This document shows positions 43,214 to 52,998 of a stretch of 64,000 nucleotides of DNA, piece by piece (position 1 is the first letter of the stretch; each line of letters begins with the position of its first letter). The stretch comes from PNON01 sp964387025 (GTDB taxonomy: Bacteria; Chloroflexota; Anaerolineae; Anaerolineales; Anaerolineaceae). The position numbers and the translations under genes were made by a program. The DNA lies in NCBI GenBank assembly GCA_964387025.1, contig CAYLUZ010000003.1, positions 186,001-250,000 on the forward strand, read 5' to 3'. The notes under the pieces are model-generated. The model was given only the letters and a program-made list of their open reading frames with translations. It ran no database searches and was not told the origin of the DNA.

Positions 43214-44185
43214 ATGGTGGATAGTAAACAATTACGCAGACTAGGCGAAACCGATATACTGGTTTCTCCTATCGGCTTGGGTGTGATGGAAATGGCAGGT
43301 GGTGGTGGACTTATCGGAATGATGTTCCCGGTGATTCCCCAAACGGAAAAGGATGCCATTATTAAGGCTGCCCTGGATGGCGGGATAAATTATTTTGATA
43401 CCGCAGAAATGTACGGAGCAGGAGTTTCGGAAGAATCGCTGGCTCACGGTTTGAAGGCGGCTGGCGTTACTGATAAAGATGTGATTATTGAAACCAAGTG
43501 GCAACCGTTTTTGAGGACTGCCAATAACATTGGAAAATCGATCAACGACCGGTTGCGTTTTTTGGGTGGATATAGCATATCAAACTTCATGATACATCAA
43601 CCCATGAGTTTTTCTTCACTGGAAGCAGAGATGAATGCCATGGCTGACTTGGTGGAAGCCGGTAAAATCAAATCGGTCGGAGTAAGTAATTTCAGCCCTG
43701 AACGTATGCGTCGTGCTCACGCAGCCCTGGCAAAAAGGGGATTACCCTTGGCTTTGAACCAGGTACATTACAGCCTGATCCACCGCGATATCGAGATGGA
43801 TGGTACTCTTGAGACTGCCAGAGAATTAGGCGTTACTGTTGTCGCATATACACCTCTTGGCAGCGGAATCCTGACAGGTAAGTATCACAAGAACCCCGCA
43901 TTACTCGACCAAAAGTCCGGTCTACTGAAGATCATGTTTAAGCGCAATATCGAACGTACCCGGCCGTTGATCGCTGCCATGGTTGAGATTGCTGTCAAGC
44001 ACGGTGTCACTATAGCGCAAGTGGCACTGAATTGGGTGATCCATTTTAATGGGGAAATAGTGGTCACCATTCCAGGCGCGACAAAAGTCAAGCAAGCCCA
44101 GGAAAATGCTGGTGCCATGAACTTTGTGCTTTCTCAAGATGAATTGGCAGTATTGGATGATGCCTCACGTAAATTGATGAAATAA
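43214..44185 (+). CDS. Aldo/keto reductase
   Basis: A 323-residue AKR of the YajO/Tas-like subgroup. It has the catalytic tetrad segments YFDTAEMYG (Asp, Tyr), IETKW (Lys) and NFMIHQP (His), and a C-terminal IPGATKVKQAQENAGA for the NADPH phosphate. It reduces carbonyl compounds with NAD(P)H; the substrate is unknown. AGAAGGAAG precedes the ATG and a hairpin terminator follows. Confidence 0.9.
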   Translation: MVDSKQLRRLGETDILVSPIGLGVMEMAGGGGLIGMMFPVIPQTEKDAIIKAALDGGINYFDTAEMYGAGVSEESLAHGLKAAGVTDKDVIIETKWQPFLRTANNIGKSINDRLRFLGGYSISNFMIHQPMSFSSLEAEMNAMADLVEAGKIKSVGVSNFSPERMRRAHAALAKRGLPLALNQVHYSLIHRDIEMDGTLETARELGVTVVAYTPLGSGILTGKYHKNPALLDQKSGLLKIMFKRNIERTRPLIAAMVEIAVKHGVTIAQVALNWVIHFNGEIVVTIPGATKVKQAQENAGAMNFVLSQDELAVLDDASRKLMK

Positions 44186-44487
44186 ATTGATTGATAATTG
44201 CAAGAAGCACTTTCCGGGACAATTAGGAGGTGCTTCTTTAAATTATTTAAATACCACACCCGTTTTGAATTCAATCATATTGGTGTGGACGATTCCGAAG
44301 ATGTTCAGATCTACCGAGGATATAGTATATGTGTCATGGACAAAACAAAATGACCGAGAACTTATATTTAAGTTTTACCGAAAGATTTAAGCATGTCCAT
44401 TCTTGTTCGAACAATAGAGTTGGACACCGATACACCGCATTCTGGCTATCTTTATGTTTGTGAGAATGTTAATACCAACTTCATTTC
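44186..44487. other. Intergenic region, terminator only
   Basis: About 300 bases between the convergent aldo/keto reductase and YjbQ genes. It contains the hairpin at 44202-44238 and nothing else convincing. A 67-codon open frame here has no ribosome-binding site or recognisable content. Confidence 0.6.
44202..44238 (+). terminator. Hairpin terminator after the aldo/keto reductase
   Basis: A perfect 9-bp stem AAGAAGCAC (44202-44210) with 44230-44238, a 19-base loop and TTTA-like sequence after it. It is moderately strong because the loop is large. Confidence 0.55.
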
Positions 44488-44907
44488 CTATTCCCCAATA
44501 ATTTTCACGAGGATACGTTTTCTACGCATCCCATCAAATTCACCATAGAAGATCTGCTCCCAGGTGCCGAAATCCAATATACCTTTGGTAACCGCAACCA
44601 CAACCTCACGCCCCATTACCTGTCGTTTCATATGCGCATCCGCATTATCTTCACCGGTGCGATTATGCTGGTAGCTGCTGACCGGTTCATGGGGTGCCAG
44701 TTTCTCCAACCATTGATCATAATCATGATGGAGACCGGATTCATCATCGTTTATGAAAACCGAGGCGGTTATATGCATTGGATTAACCAATACAATCCCT
44801 TCGGTGATTCCACTATCATGCAGGCATTCTTCAACCTGGGAAGTGATGTTCAAAAAACCACGACGGGATGGGATATTCACCACCAGTTCTTTACGATAAG
44901 ACTTCAT
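44488..44907 (-). CDS. YjbQ/UPF0047 family protein
   Basis: A 139-residue member of the highly conserved YjbQ family. MHITASVFINDDESGL, HNRTGEDNADAHMKRQVMG and the end FDGMRRKRILVKIIGE are near-diagnostic. Members have been linked to weak thiamine-phosphate synthase activity, but the true role is unclear; a His/Glu metal site is likely. The ATG at 44907 follows AGGAG at good spacing and is preferred over a TTG at 44913. Confidence 0.93.
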   Translation of the reverse strand: MKSYRKELVVNIPSRRGFLNITSQVEECLHDSGITEGIVLVNPMHITASVFINDDESGLHHDYDQWLEKLAPHEPVSSYQHNRTGEDNADAHMKRQVMGREVVVAVTKGILDFGTWEQIFYGEFDGMRRKRILVKIIGE

Positions 44908-45008
44908 GACCAAGCTCCTATTTATTTTTAATCTATTTGATCACATCGATAATGCAATCTGGATAAAGGAAAACATCGGCAATAGAAATTCGCAAGAAAA
45001 TAAAGAAA

Positions 45009-45035
45009 AAACCCGGAAATATCAGTTCCGGGTTT
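45009..45035 (-). terminator. Intrinsic terminator for the zinc-protease gene
   Basis: A perfect 10-bp stem (45009-45018 with 45026-45035, core CCCGG) and a 7-base loop. On the minus strand it is followed by a T-rich run, so it ends the transcript of the gene at 45074-45787. Confidence 0.75.
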
Positions 45036-45073
45036 AATTATAATAAATTTCTCCCTGGCGGAGTTTATTCAAA

Positions 45074-45787
45074 TTACTCTCTTCTGCGGCCGAGCAACAG
45101 GAAAGCGTAATACATGACAGTAGAGACAGCCTGAATGGCAGCAGCGACATATGTCCAGGCAGCTGCATCCAAAACCTTGTTTACACCGGTCATTTCACCA
45201 CTGTACAATACACCTGAAGTTGCTAGCCATTCTTTTGCTCGTCGGGATGCATCCAACTCGACGGGTAAGGTTATAACAGCAAATAATGCAGTTAATCCAA
45301 ACAGGAATACACCTATCCAGCCTATGGTTGTTCCTGTCTGACCGGCGAATAACATTCCTACAATAAAGATAATCGGACCCAGCCAGCTGCCGATCTGAAC
45401 CGTAGGAACAAGGGTGGATCGCAGCGTCAACGGGCCATAGTTCTCTCCATGCTGAATGGCATGTCCGGCTTCATGGGCAGCTATTCCGGCTGCCGCCACA
45501 CTGTTTCCCATGAAAACATCGCGGCTTAGGTTTAAGGTCCGTGTGCGGGGATCATAATTGTCGCTGAGTATTCCGCCGGTTTCCGCCACTTTAACAGACT
45601 GCAGACCGTGATTATCAAGAATATAACGTGCCACCTGCGCACCACTGAAATTCGCATAGGTTCGTATCTGCGAATACTTTTTAAACGCACTTTGTACTTT
45701 CATTTGTGCCCAGAATCCAAGTAATAACGCAGGCAAAGCGAATAGAAAATACAAACCATAACCACCAAATCCAATTGGGAAAAACAT
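45074..45787 (-). CDS. YugP-like membrane zinc metallopeptidase
   Basis: A 237-residue membrane protein of the YugP family. It has an N-terminal membrane segment, DPRTRTLNLSRDVF, the HExxH-type motif IAAHEAGHAIQH near residue 108, two central hydrophobic segments, ELDASRRAKEWL with a probable third ligand, and a C-terminal membrane segment. It is presumably a membrane-bound protease; its target is unknown. ATG at 45787 lies behind AAAGGA. Confidence 0.92.
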   Translation of the reverse strand: MFFPIGFGGYGLYFLFALPALLLGFWAQMKVQSAFKKYSQIRTYANFSGAQVARYILDNHGLQSVKVAETGGILSDNYDPRTRTLNLSRDVFMGNSVAAAGIAAHEAGHAIQHGENYGPLTLRSTLVPTVQIGSWLGPIIFIVGMLFAGQTGTTIGWIGVFLFGLTALFAVITLPVELDASRRAKEWLATSGVLYSGEMTGVNKVLDAAAWTYVAAAIQAVSTVMYYAFLLLGRRRE

Positions 45788-46056
45788 ATTCAATTCCTTT
45801 CAATATCAATACGCAAAACCCTGCTTAAGAGTTTCTCGTGAGGCATAATCATTGTAAATTACTAATATCAGAAATACATTAGAGTGGAATATTGATTTTG
45901 AAATGGAAGACGAAGAAAGAAAACTGAAAATGGAGAATAGAGAAAGGATCAATTCTGGTAACTTGGGGAATTACGATCTTTCATAGCTTGAATATTTTAT
46001 TTCTTCCGCGTTCTGCGGTAGAATTAATCAATACTTTGGTCAAACGGGAGGGTATC

Positions 46057-46584
46057 ATGCGGCGTTGGGCATTCTTTGTTGGTGGCTTTTTAGTATTCAT
46101 CGGGTTAGTTTCCCTGGTAGAAGCCATATGGAAAATCGACCTTGGGAAATTCTTTTGGCCATTAGTATTGATCTTAGTTGGTATCTGGATCCTCGTCCGG
46201 CCGCCTATTCCCCACTGGTTGAAATGGGATTCCCGTTTCGTCAATGAAACGAATCGCAGCGGAGAGTGGTATGCCAGGGATGAAACGATCAATGGTTTTA
46301 TCGGTGAAACAAATCTGGATTTCACTCAAACCAGTTTACCGGATGGTGAAACGCATTATAAAATGAATGGGTTTGTAGGGGACATCAAAGTAAAGACTAA
46401 CGACTTGGTGGGAGTAAAAGTTCGTTCTCGTTGTTTCGTGTCTGACATCAATATTTTTGGCGAGGAGAGCAGCGGAGTTATGGCTCCTGCAGATGGTCAA
46501 ACAAAGAATTATGACTTAGCCGCAAAGAAAGTAATCCTGGATGTGAGCTATTTCGTTTGTGATGTTAAAGTAGTACAAGGCTGA
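46057..46584 (+). CDS. LiaF-like membrane protein
   Basis: A 175-residue protein. Two hydrophobic helices in residues 1-50 (FFVGGFLVFIGLVSLVEAIW, FFWPLVLILVGIWIL) precede a beta-rich C-terminal domain resembling LiaF/DUF2154 (GFIGETNLDFTQ, GFVGDIKVKTN). LiaF-type proteins inhibit cell-envelope stress two-component systems. No kinase or regulator gene is adjacent. ATG at 46057 has GGGAGG; an upstream TTG at 45988 is unlikely. Confidence 0.72.
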   Translation: MRRWAFFVGGFLVFIGLVSLVEAIWKIDLGKFFWPLVLILVGIWILVRPPIPHWLKWDSRFVNETNRSGEWYARDETINGFIGETNLDFTQTSLPDGETHYKMNGFVGDIKVKTNDLVGVKVRSRCFVSDINIFGEESSGVMAPADGQTKNYDLAAKKVILDVSYFVCDVKVVQG

Positions 46585-46589
46585 TCCAA

Positions 46590-46604
46590 GGATAAATTTT
46601 ATCC
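46590..46604. promoter_or_regulatory. 15-bp odd palindrome touching a start codon
   Basis: GGATAAA-T-TTTATCC is a perfect inverted repeat ending one base before the ATG at 46606 and overlapping the ribosome-binding region. It could fold in the mRNA and limit translation or bind a regulator. Confidence 0.35.
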
Positions 46605-46605
46605 A

Positions 46606-46860
46606 ATGCTGATCTGTCCATTTTGTTTTGTTGAATTCGAAGATGGTGTTTTGGATGATGACCTGCCAATATGCCGGGAATGCAATCCTGCTGGAAGGAT
46701 GATCGAAGCTGAACCCATAGATCAATTTTTCCACCGCATTTCAAAGGCTGATCTTGAGGCTGTTCGTGCCTCATGGTCAACAAGAATTGATATGTGGCAG
46801 GTGGAACGAGCCCGAATTCTTGCTAATCTTGATAAATTATTAAGTAAATACTTTCCCTGA
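46606..46860 (+). CDS. Small zinc-ribbon protein
   Basis: An 84-residue protein. CPFCFVEFEDGV and ICREC give a two-pair Cys zinc ribbon in residues 4-26. A helical C-terminal half (EAVRASWSTRIDMWQVERAR) follows. I do not recognise the family. It begins 21 bases after the LiaF-like gene on the same strand, behind AAGGA inside the palindrome. Confidence 0.6.
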   Translation: MLICPFCFVEFEDGVLDDDLPICRECNPAGRMIEAEPIDQFFHRISKADLEAVRASWSTRIDMWQVERARILANLDKLLSKYFP

Positions 46861-46957
46861 TATTCCTGTATAACGGTTCCATTTGAAGATTTTTCCTAGG
46901 AAGCAGTAATTTGATTAAATTGATATTGGAAATCTATCTGATTTCTGAGTAATAATT

Positions 46958-47773
46958 ATGCCTTATTGGAAAAACAAAACCTGGATTATTATTTTGGTGC
47001 TTGCGACCATATTTTCTGGCTGTAATGAAGAAAAAGCAACAATTCAAGATCCAACCCTTTTATTAACACCTAATGTTTTCAATGAAGAATCAATCAACAG
47101 CACTCAAGCTCCATTGAAACATGCTACTGCTGCGATTGAATGCATGGGTGACCAGAAGTTGGAACCAGCGAAAGTTATCAGTGTAATTGATGGTGATACC
47201 ATCGAAGTGGATTTGGATGGAAAACTCGAAATAATTCGATACCTCATGGTGGATACGCCTGAAATGCAGGCTAAGGATCCCAAACCCGGACGATTAGCAA
47301 AAGAATTTAATACCAAAATGGTGGAGGGAAAAGCAGTTTTCTTTGCCGGAGATACAACCAACCGGGACGACTTTGGTCGATTGCTTCGATTCGTAATCGT
47401 GGATGGAGTTCCAGTTAATTATGAGCTTGTTGAACAAGGATTTGCCACAACTTTCATCCGTCCACCAGATTTGCTTTGTTCAACTGAATATACTCAAGCA
47501 ATGCTGGATGCATTCCAGAAAAGGGTAGGAATATGGAAATTTGTCCGGGATAACGTAAACTCCAGTAGTAATAGCTGCCCGGATGGATGTCCGCAGCATG
47601 TGACAGGTTGTGATATCAAGGGAAACATTTCCTTTGAAGGTGATAAAATCTACCATATAAAAGGCTCAGCAGACTATGGCGATGTACAAATTACCACCAG
47701 TAAAGGGGAAAGATGGTTTTGTACGTTGGAAGAAGCCATCGCAAATGGCTGGCGACCAGCACGAGTAGATTAA
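46958..47773 (+). CDS. Staphylococcal-nuclease-like lipoprotein
   Basis: A 271-residue secreted nuclease lipoprotein. The signal ends in lipobox FSGC. The SNase domain spans about residues 70-190 (VISVIDGDTIEVDLDG, YLMVDTPEM, FFAGDTTNRDDFGRLLRFV), keeping the Ca2+ Asp residues and active-site Arg positions. The C-terminus (CDIKGNISFEG, YHIKGSADY) is a small 'sunset'-type domain seen in other thermonuclease homologues. It probably digests extracellular nucleic acids. No strong ribosome-binding site; 13 bases separate it from the YdcF gene. Confidence 0.9.
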   Translation: MPYWKNKTWIIILVLATIFSGCNEEKATIQDPTLLLTPNVFNEESINSTQAPLKHATAAIECMGDQKLEPAKVISVIDGDTIEVDLDGKLEIIRYLMVDTPEMQAKDPKPGRLAKEFNTKMVEGKAVFFAGDTTNRDDFGRLLRFVIVDGVPVNYELVEQGFATTFIRPPDLLCSTEYTQAMLDAFQKRVGIWKFVRDNVNSSSNSCPDGCPQHVTGCDIKGNISFEGDKIYHIKGSADYGDVQITTSKGERWFCTLEEAIANGWRPARVD

Positions 47774-47786
47774 GGAAAATAAATTT

Positions 47787-48575
47787 ATGACCATATTTCT
47801 TTCAAAATTATTACCACTATTTTTTTATCCTGCCGGTTTGGCTAGTCTTCTGCTGGTGGTGGCGCTGTTGTTTTGGAAGAAAAACCGTCTGTCTAAAGCA
47901 TTAATCCTTGCATCATTACTAATAATTTTCTTAGGTGGTAACCGTTGGGTGAGTATGTCGATCGTTAGGTCGTTGGAAACTCGTTATCTACCATTTACTG
48001 GAAATGAAAAAGCAAATGTGATCGTAGTGTTGGGTGGTGGAACAGATATCAAACAATACCCGCGACCGATGGTGGAAGTGAATGGCGCGGGAGATAGAAT
48101 GATCTATGCAGCCCGGCTGTTCAAAGATGGTATCTCAGACAAAATTATTTTAAGTGGTGGAACGATCGACTGGCAGGGAGAAGCTGAAACTACGCCCGCA
48201 AAAGACATGGCAGACCTGATGGAATTTATGGGTATTCCATCAGATGCCTTGATATTACAGGGCGGTTCAGCAAATACAGCAGAAGATGCTCAATTTTCCA
48301 CGTCGATCATAAAGGAAAATAACTGGCAAAAAGTTGTTTTGGTCACCAGCGCATTGCATATGCCGCGTTCAGTTGCTTTATTCAAGAAATTGGGTATTGA
48401 TGTGATCCCAGCGCCTACTGATTTCGTCATCACAGATCAAGCGTGGAAGGATCTGTTCTCCTGGCAATGGGAAAATGTTTTGATCAATATTTTACCCACC
48501 TCTTCCAGTCTAAAATCCACAACGAGCGCAATGAAAGAATATTTGGGTATGTTTGTGAATACGATCAAGAATTGA
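47787..48575 (+). CDS. YdcF/ElyC-family (DUF218) membrane protein
   Basis: A 262-residue protein. Two N-terminal membrane helices precede a DUF218 domain: VIVVLGGGTDI, YAARLFKDGISDKIILSGG, SANTAEDAQF and VLVTSALHMPRSVALF. ElyC and SanA relatives affect envelope integrity and lipid-carrier metabolism. AAGGA lies upstream. It is likely cotranscribed with the nuclease gene. Confidence 0.9.
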   Translation: MTIFLSKLLPLFFYPAGLASLLLVVALLFWKKNRLSKALILASLLIIFLGGNRWVSMSIVRSLETRYLPFTGNEKANVIVVLGGGTDIKQYPRPMVEVNGAGDRMIYAARLFKDGISDKIILSGGTIDWQGEAETTPAKDMADLMEFMGIPSDALILQGGSANTAEDAQFSTSIIKENNWQKVVLVTSALHMPRSVALFKKLGIDVIPAPTDFVITDQAWKDLFSWQWENVLINILPTSSSLKSTTSAMKEYLGMFVNTIKN

Positions 48576-48630
48576 ACAAAAAGAGAATTTACCAATTTCT
48601 CCATGCTATAATTTACTTGGAATATATTAA

Positions 48631-49326
48631 ATGACCATTTACCACCGTCAATTTTTATCATATTTAAAACAATGGATGGAAGCTCTTCCCCCGGTATTAT
48701 TATCCGAAATTTGTCCTTCACCACAAAATACAGCGATAATATCAGTTGATGTCATCAACGGGTTTTGTTCGGAAGGTCCACTTTCAAGTCCCAGGGTACA
48801 AAAAATAATTCATCCGATTACCAGGTTATTCAATTCCGGCTGGGAATATGGAATTAGAAATATAGTCTTGATACAGGACACTCATGAACCGGACGCAGAG
48901 GAGTTTGGATCCTTTTCGCCGCATTGCATAAGAGGAACATCAGAAGCTGAGACTGTTCCGGAGTTCCAGGAATTGCCATTCTTTTCGCAAATAATAATCT
49001 TCGAGAAAAACTCCATCCACTCCGGAATAAATACAGGACTGGCAGAATGGATGGCTGCACATTCAGATGTGGTGGATTTTATAATTGTCGGGGATTGTAC
49101 GGACCTATGTGTTTATCAGCTTGCCATGCAACTGAGATTGGATGCAAACGCCAGGCAACAAAATAGGAGGGTGATCATTCCGGCAGAGTGTGTCGATACC
49201 TATGACATGTCTGTTTCAACTGCAGCAAAAATAGGAGCGATGCCGCACGATGCTGAATTACTTCATGCGATATTTTTATATCATATGGCTCTTAATGGTG
49301 TTTTGATCGTCAAAACAATACATTAA
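48631..49326 (+). CDS. Isochorismatase-family amidohydrolase, probable nicotinamidase
   Basis: A 231-residue isochorismatase-fold hydrolase. The catalytic triad is visible: Asp40 in AIISVDVINGF, Lys in IIFEKNSIHS and Cys in GDCTDLCVYQLA. QDTHEPDAEEF and PHCIRGTSEAE give the metal-site residues seen in nicotinamidases. It would turn nicotinamide into nicotinate, which the next gene product uses. That pairing is the main reason for the specific call. Confidence 0.85.
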   Translation: MTIYHRQFLSYLKQWMEALPPVLLSEICPSPQNTAIISVDVINGFCSEGPLSSPRVQKIIHPITRLFNSGWEYGIRNIVLIQDTHEPDAEEFGSFSPHCIRGTSEAETVPEFQELPFFSQIIIFEKNSIHSGINTGLAEWMAAHSDVVDFIIVGDCTDLCVYQLAMQLRLDANARQQNRRVIIPAECVDTYDMSVSTAAKIGAMPHDAELLHAIFLYHMALNGVLIVKTIH

Positions 49327-49368
49327 GTAAAAAACCTAGAATTAATACACCGTATAAAGGATTCCAAA

Positions 49369-50712
49369 ATGAGTATCTTTGATGGTAAACGTCTGGATAA
49401 CAACACGTTTAAACTGGATGCGGATCGTATGCGTAAGGGATGGTACACAGATAAATATTTTAGCAATATAGCCGAAATGTTGACAATCCTTTCAAAATCA
49501 GGCTATTGTTATCAAGGAAACTCACCCCGATTGAGGAATATTAATCTAGCTGAAGGTATCAGTTCAGGCGACCTGGAAGTGGAAATGCAGGTATTCACTC
49601 GGCGAAAGGGCACAACAATTTCAGTGGGACTGGATAAATCGTTGGCCATGCTGAAGATGTGCACCGGTTATTGGGAGGACGATAAGTTTATTGACACCTC
49701 AGCAAATTTAGAAGTTTGGTCAGTTCAGGATGGTGCAATAATCCACGGAACGGGTGACCCTTTGTTGGTCGAGCCAGTAATGAGGATCCGGGGGAGGTAT
49801 CGTGATTTTGCAATTTTAGAAACTCCGATACTTGGTGTACTTACACGTTCATCACGTGTAGCCACAAATGTATATAACACATTAATTGCTGCACGAGGAA
49901 AACCGGTTTTATTCTTTCCTGCCCGGTTTGACCTGCACGAAGTCCAGGCTGCGGATGGATATGCATACAATATTGCCGTCCAGCGTTTTAATAAGGATTT
50001 TGCTGGTAAACTGCGAACTTTTATCTCAACTGATGCCCAGGGTGACTGGTGGGGAGGTGAAGGCGGCGGGACAGTAGCTCATTCGGCGATCGCCTGCTTC
50101 TTTGGAGATACCGCTGAAGCGATGCTGGCGTTTTCCACAGTACTTCCGATGTCCATTCCCAGAATTGCGCTGGTGGATTTTAATAATGACTGTGTGGGAG
50201 ATTCACAGGCGGTAGCCCGGGTCCTATTTGCAAAATTCCGTGAATTGGTTGAAGACGGCAATCTGGTTGAAGCGGAACGATACCGGCTTTTTGGTGTGCG
50301 ACTGGATACAGGAGGTACGCTCCGGGATGTGTCTGTTCCTGCAACCGGGGATGCATCACTTGATAATGGAGTTAATCCGCGTTTGGTATTTAACGTCAGA
50401 GATGCACTTGACCATGCCTGGGAATCCTGGGATCTGCCTGAGAATTGGCACCAACGTGCTATGGAATACTGTAAAAAGATAAAGATCGTCGTTTCAGGTG
50501 GATTCAAACCAGATAAAATTGAACGATTTGAAAAACAAGGGGTTCCCGTTGATAATTATGCAGTTGGATCATCATTGTTTGAAAATCATGGATCAACAGT
50601 TACTGACTACACTGCGGATGTTGTCAGGGTTAAAGTACAAGGAAAATGGCTCGATTTGGCAAAAGTTGGAAGAAAACCTTGTGAAAATCCAGCTTTGGAA
50701 AGAGTCTGGTAA
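49369..50712 (+). CDS. Nicotinate phosphoribosyltransferase
   Basis: A 447-residue NAPRTase. It has RMRKGWYTDKYF at the N-terminus, ETPILGVLTRSS, SVLPMSIPRIAL-like and LVDFNNDCVGDS segments, RLDTGGTLRD, and a C-terminal IVVSGGFKPDKI with YAVGSSLF typical of the phosphate site. It joins nicotinate to PRPP to give nicotinate mononucleotide. With the isochorismatase gene 42 bases upstream it makes an NAD-salvage pair. AAAGGA precedes the ATG. Confidence 0.9.
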   Translation: MSIFDGKRLDNNTFKLDADRMRKGWYTDKYFSNIAEMLTILSKSGYCYQGNSPRLRNINLAEGISSGDLEVEMQVFTRRKGTTISVGLDKSLAMLKMCTGYWEDDKFIDTSANLEVWSVQDGAIIHGTGDPLLVEPVMRIRGRYRDFAILETPILGVLTRSSRVATNVYNTLIAARGKPVLFFPARFDLHEVQAADGYAYNIAVQRFNKDFAGKLRTFISTDAQGDWWGGEGGGTVAHSAIACFFGDTAEAMLAFSTVLPMSIPRIALVDFNNDCVGDSQAVARVLFAKFRELVEDGNLVEAERYRLFGVRLDTGGTLRDVSVPATGDASLDNGVNPRLVFNVRDALDHAWESWDLPENWHQRAMEYCKKIKIVVSGGFKPDKIERFEKQGVPVDNYAVGSSLFENHGSTVTDYTADVVRVKVQGKWLDLAKVGRKPCENPALERVW

Positions 50713-50777
50713 CTATTTTTCACTTATATTTTATGTCAATCATTTTATTGTTATGTTAGTATTATTTCTTAGACAGG

Positions 50778-52994
50778 ATGCGATTACCTATGAATAATAA
50801 GTTCAAATCAGAACCACTTACCAACTTTAGTCTACCCCGTCGGATAAATCGATTGGGGGAAATTACATATAATCTATGGTGGATTTGGAACCCTGAAGCG
50901 TTCCGAATCTTCGCGTTAATAGATAAAGCATTATGGGAGCATGTCTACCATAATCCCCTTACTTTTCTTAGATTAGTTGAACGTGCCCGGCTAAATGCAG
51001 TAACCAATGATCGTTATTTTTTGGATGTATATGACCGGGTTATGCATAATTTTGACCTTTATATGAAAGGCTCAAAAACCTGGTTTAAAGATACATATCC
51101 AAACATGACTGATGATCTAATTGCCTATTTTTCATTTGAATTTGGTTTACATGAATCTATACCGGTATATGCAGGCGGGTTGGGAGTACTCTCGGGGGAT
51201 CACTTAAAAGAAGCCAGCGATCTTGGTTTACCCTTGGTTGGTGTTGGATTTCTATATACTCAGGGTTATTTTTCCCAGCAGATCACTGAAGATGGATGGC
51301 AGGAAGCCCGGAATAATCCGCTGAAATTGGAAAATCTACCAGTGATGCCGATCACCGACCAGGACGGGAAAAATGTTACTGTTTCTATTAATCTAACCGG
51401 TCGAACTGTTTATGCCCGTTTATGGAAAATCCAGGTGGGGCGTAATCCGTTGATCCTTTTAGATACAAATGTGGAAGAAAATTCGTTAAATGACAGGCAG
51501 CTAACTGCACGCCTGTACAGTAATGATGTGGATCTACGGATTTCGCAAGAGTTGATCCTGGGGATTGGCGGTGTTCGGGCGCTTCGAGCCCTGGACCTGA
51601 AGCCTACTGCATGGCATATGAATGAAGGACACTCTGCATTCTTAACTATCGAAAGAGTTCGGGAGTTAATGAGAGAAGGTTTTTCTTTTGGTGAAGCCTC
51701 AGAAATTGTCCGTAAATCCAATATCTTTACAACGCATACACCTGTACCAGCCGGAAATGATGAATTTCCACTATGGTTGATCGATAAATATTTCCCATAT
51801 ATCTGGCAGGAGATGGGATTATCTCGGGATCAATTCATTGACATTGCCCGAAACAGTAAAACCTGGGGCGGCGAAACTTTCTCGATGCCAATACTTGCCA
51901 TGCATCTTGCCAACCAACGTAATGCTGTTTCAGAATTGCATGGTGAAGTCTCAAGGAAAATGTGGCATTTCTTATGGCCGGATAAACGGGAAGAAGATGT
52001 TCCTATCTCTCACATCACCAATGGAGTACATACCGGAACGTGGTTGGCCAGGAGGATGAGAGTATTATTCGACAGGTATATGGGCTCAGATTGGCTTGAA
52101 AAGATAGACGACCATACACTTTGGGAAAATATTGAAAATATTCCGGATAATGAGTTGTGGGTCGTTCGCCGTCATTTGAAGCGCAAACTTGTGGCTTATA
52201 TAATGGAAAGGTCTCGTCAAAATTGGATAACGACTACAATTCACCCGGTACAGATAATTGCAGGGGGAGTTCTACTCGATCCATACGCGCTGACAATTGG
52301 TTTTGCCCGCCGCTTTGCAACATATAAGCGAGCTAACCTGATTTTACGCGATACTGAACGAATCCTGAATCTTATTAACAAACCCAACCACCCCGTACAG
52401 ATTATTTTTGCAGGGAAGGCACATCCAGCCGATGAAGCAGGAAAACTGATCCTCCAGGAAGTTTACCGGACGGTGAAGAATGCCAGAAATGGCGGACGAT
52501 TGGTTTTCCTGGAAGATTATGATATGAATATTGCACGCTACCTGGTCCAAGGAGTGGACATTTGGTTGAATACCCCCCGACGACCTAATGAGGCGTCTGG
52601 AACTTCCGGAGAAAAAGCAGTCCTAAATGGTGTACTTAACTTTTCGGTGTTGGATGGCTGGTGGCGTGAAGGTTTTAACGGGAAGAACGGCTGGGCTATC
52701 GGCGACGATGCTGAATACACCGATTCAAACCTACAGGATGATGCAGACGCCAATTCTCTTTATGACACGCTTGAAAATGAAATCATCCCGATGTATTATG
52801 ATGAGCGTAGTGGAGATAACCTGCCCGTGGAGTGGATCGCGAGGATGAAAGAATCGATTCGCACCATGGTACCGCAATTCTGTACCCGCCGTATGGTCAA
52901 AGAATACATGAACGAGATGTATTTTCCAGCGATCCAATCATCACAACTGAAAGAAAAACCGATCAAGGGAACACCTAAGAAGGTCAAGGTCTAA
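50778..52994 (+). CDS. Alpha-glucan phosphorylase (GT35)
   Basis: A 738-residue member of the short glucan phosphorylase group. It carries an N-terminal DUF3417-like region (RRINRLGEITYNLWWIWNPE), FSFEFGLHESIPVYAGGLG, MNEGHSAF, HITNGVHTGTW, and EASGTSGEKAVLNG, whose Lys binds PLP. It releases glucose-1-phosphate from glycogen or maltodextrin. The start may be 50778 or 50790; neither has an ideal ribosome site. It is followed 4 bases on by the DUF2179 gene. Confidence 0.93.
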   Translation: MRLPMNNKFKSEPLTNFSLPRRINRLGEITYNLWWIWNPEAFRIFALIDKALWEHVYHNPLTFLRLVERARLNAVTNDRYFLDVYDRVMHNFDLYMKGSKTWFKDTYPNMTDDLIAYFSFEFGLHESIPVYAGGLGVLSGDHLKEASDLGLPLVGVGFLYTQGYFSQQITEDGWQEARNNPLKLENLPVMPITDQDGKNVTVSINLTGRTVYARLWKIQVGRNPLILLDTNVEENSLNDRQLTARLYSNDVDLRISQELILGIGGVRALRALDLKPTAWHMNEGHSAFLTIERVRELMREGFSFGEASEIVRKSNIFTTHTPVPAGNDEFPLWLIDKYFPYIWQEMGLSRDQFIDIARNSKTWGGETFSMPILAMHLANQRNAVSELHGEVSRKMWHFLWPDKREEDVPISHITNGVHTGTWLARRMRVLFDRYMGSDWLEKIDDHTLWENIENIPDNELWVVRRHLKRKLVAYIMERSRQNWITTTIHPVQIIAGGVLLDPYALTIGFARRFATYKRANLILRDTERILNLINKPNHPVQIIFAGKAHPADEAGKLILQEVYRTVKNARNGGRLVFLEDYDMNIARYLVQGVDIWLNTPRRPNEASGTSGEKAVLNGVLNFSVLDGWWREGFNGKNGWAIGDDAEYTDSNLQDDADANSLYDTLENEIIPMYYDERSGDNLPVEWIARMKESIRTMVPQFCTRRMVKEYMNEMYFPAIQSSQLKEKPIKGTPKKVKV

Positions 52995-52998
52995 TCAT

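Noticed and set aside
44187..44390. 67-codon plus-strand open frame after the aldo/keto reductase
   Set aside because: It runs through the terminator hairpin, lacks a ribosome-binding site and shows no protein-like pattern.
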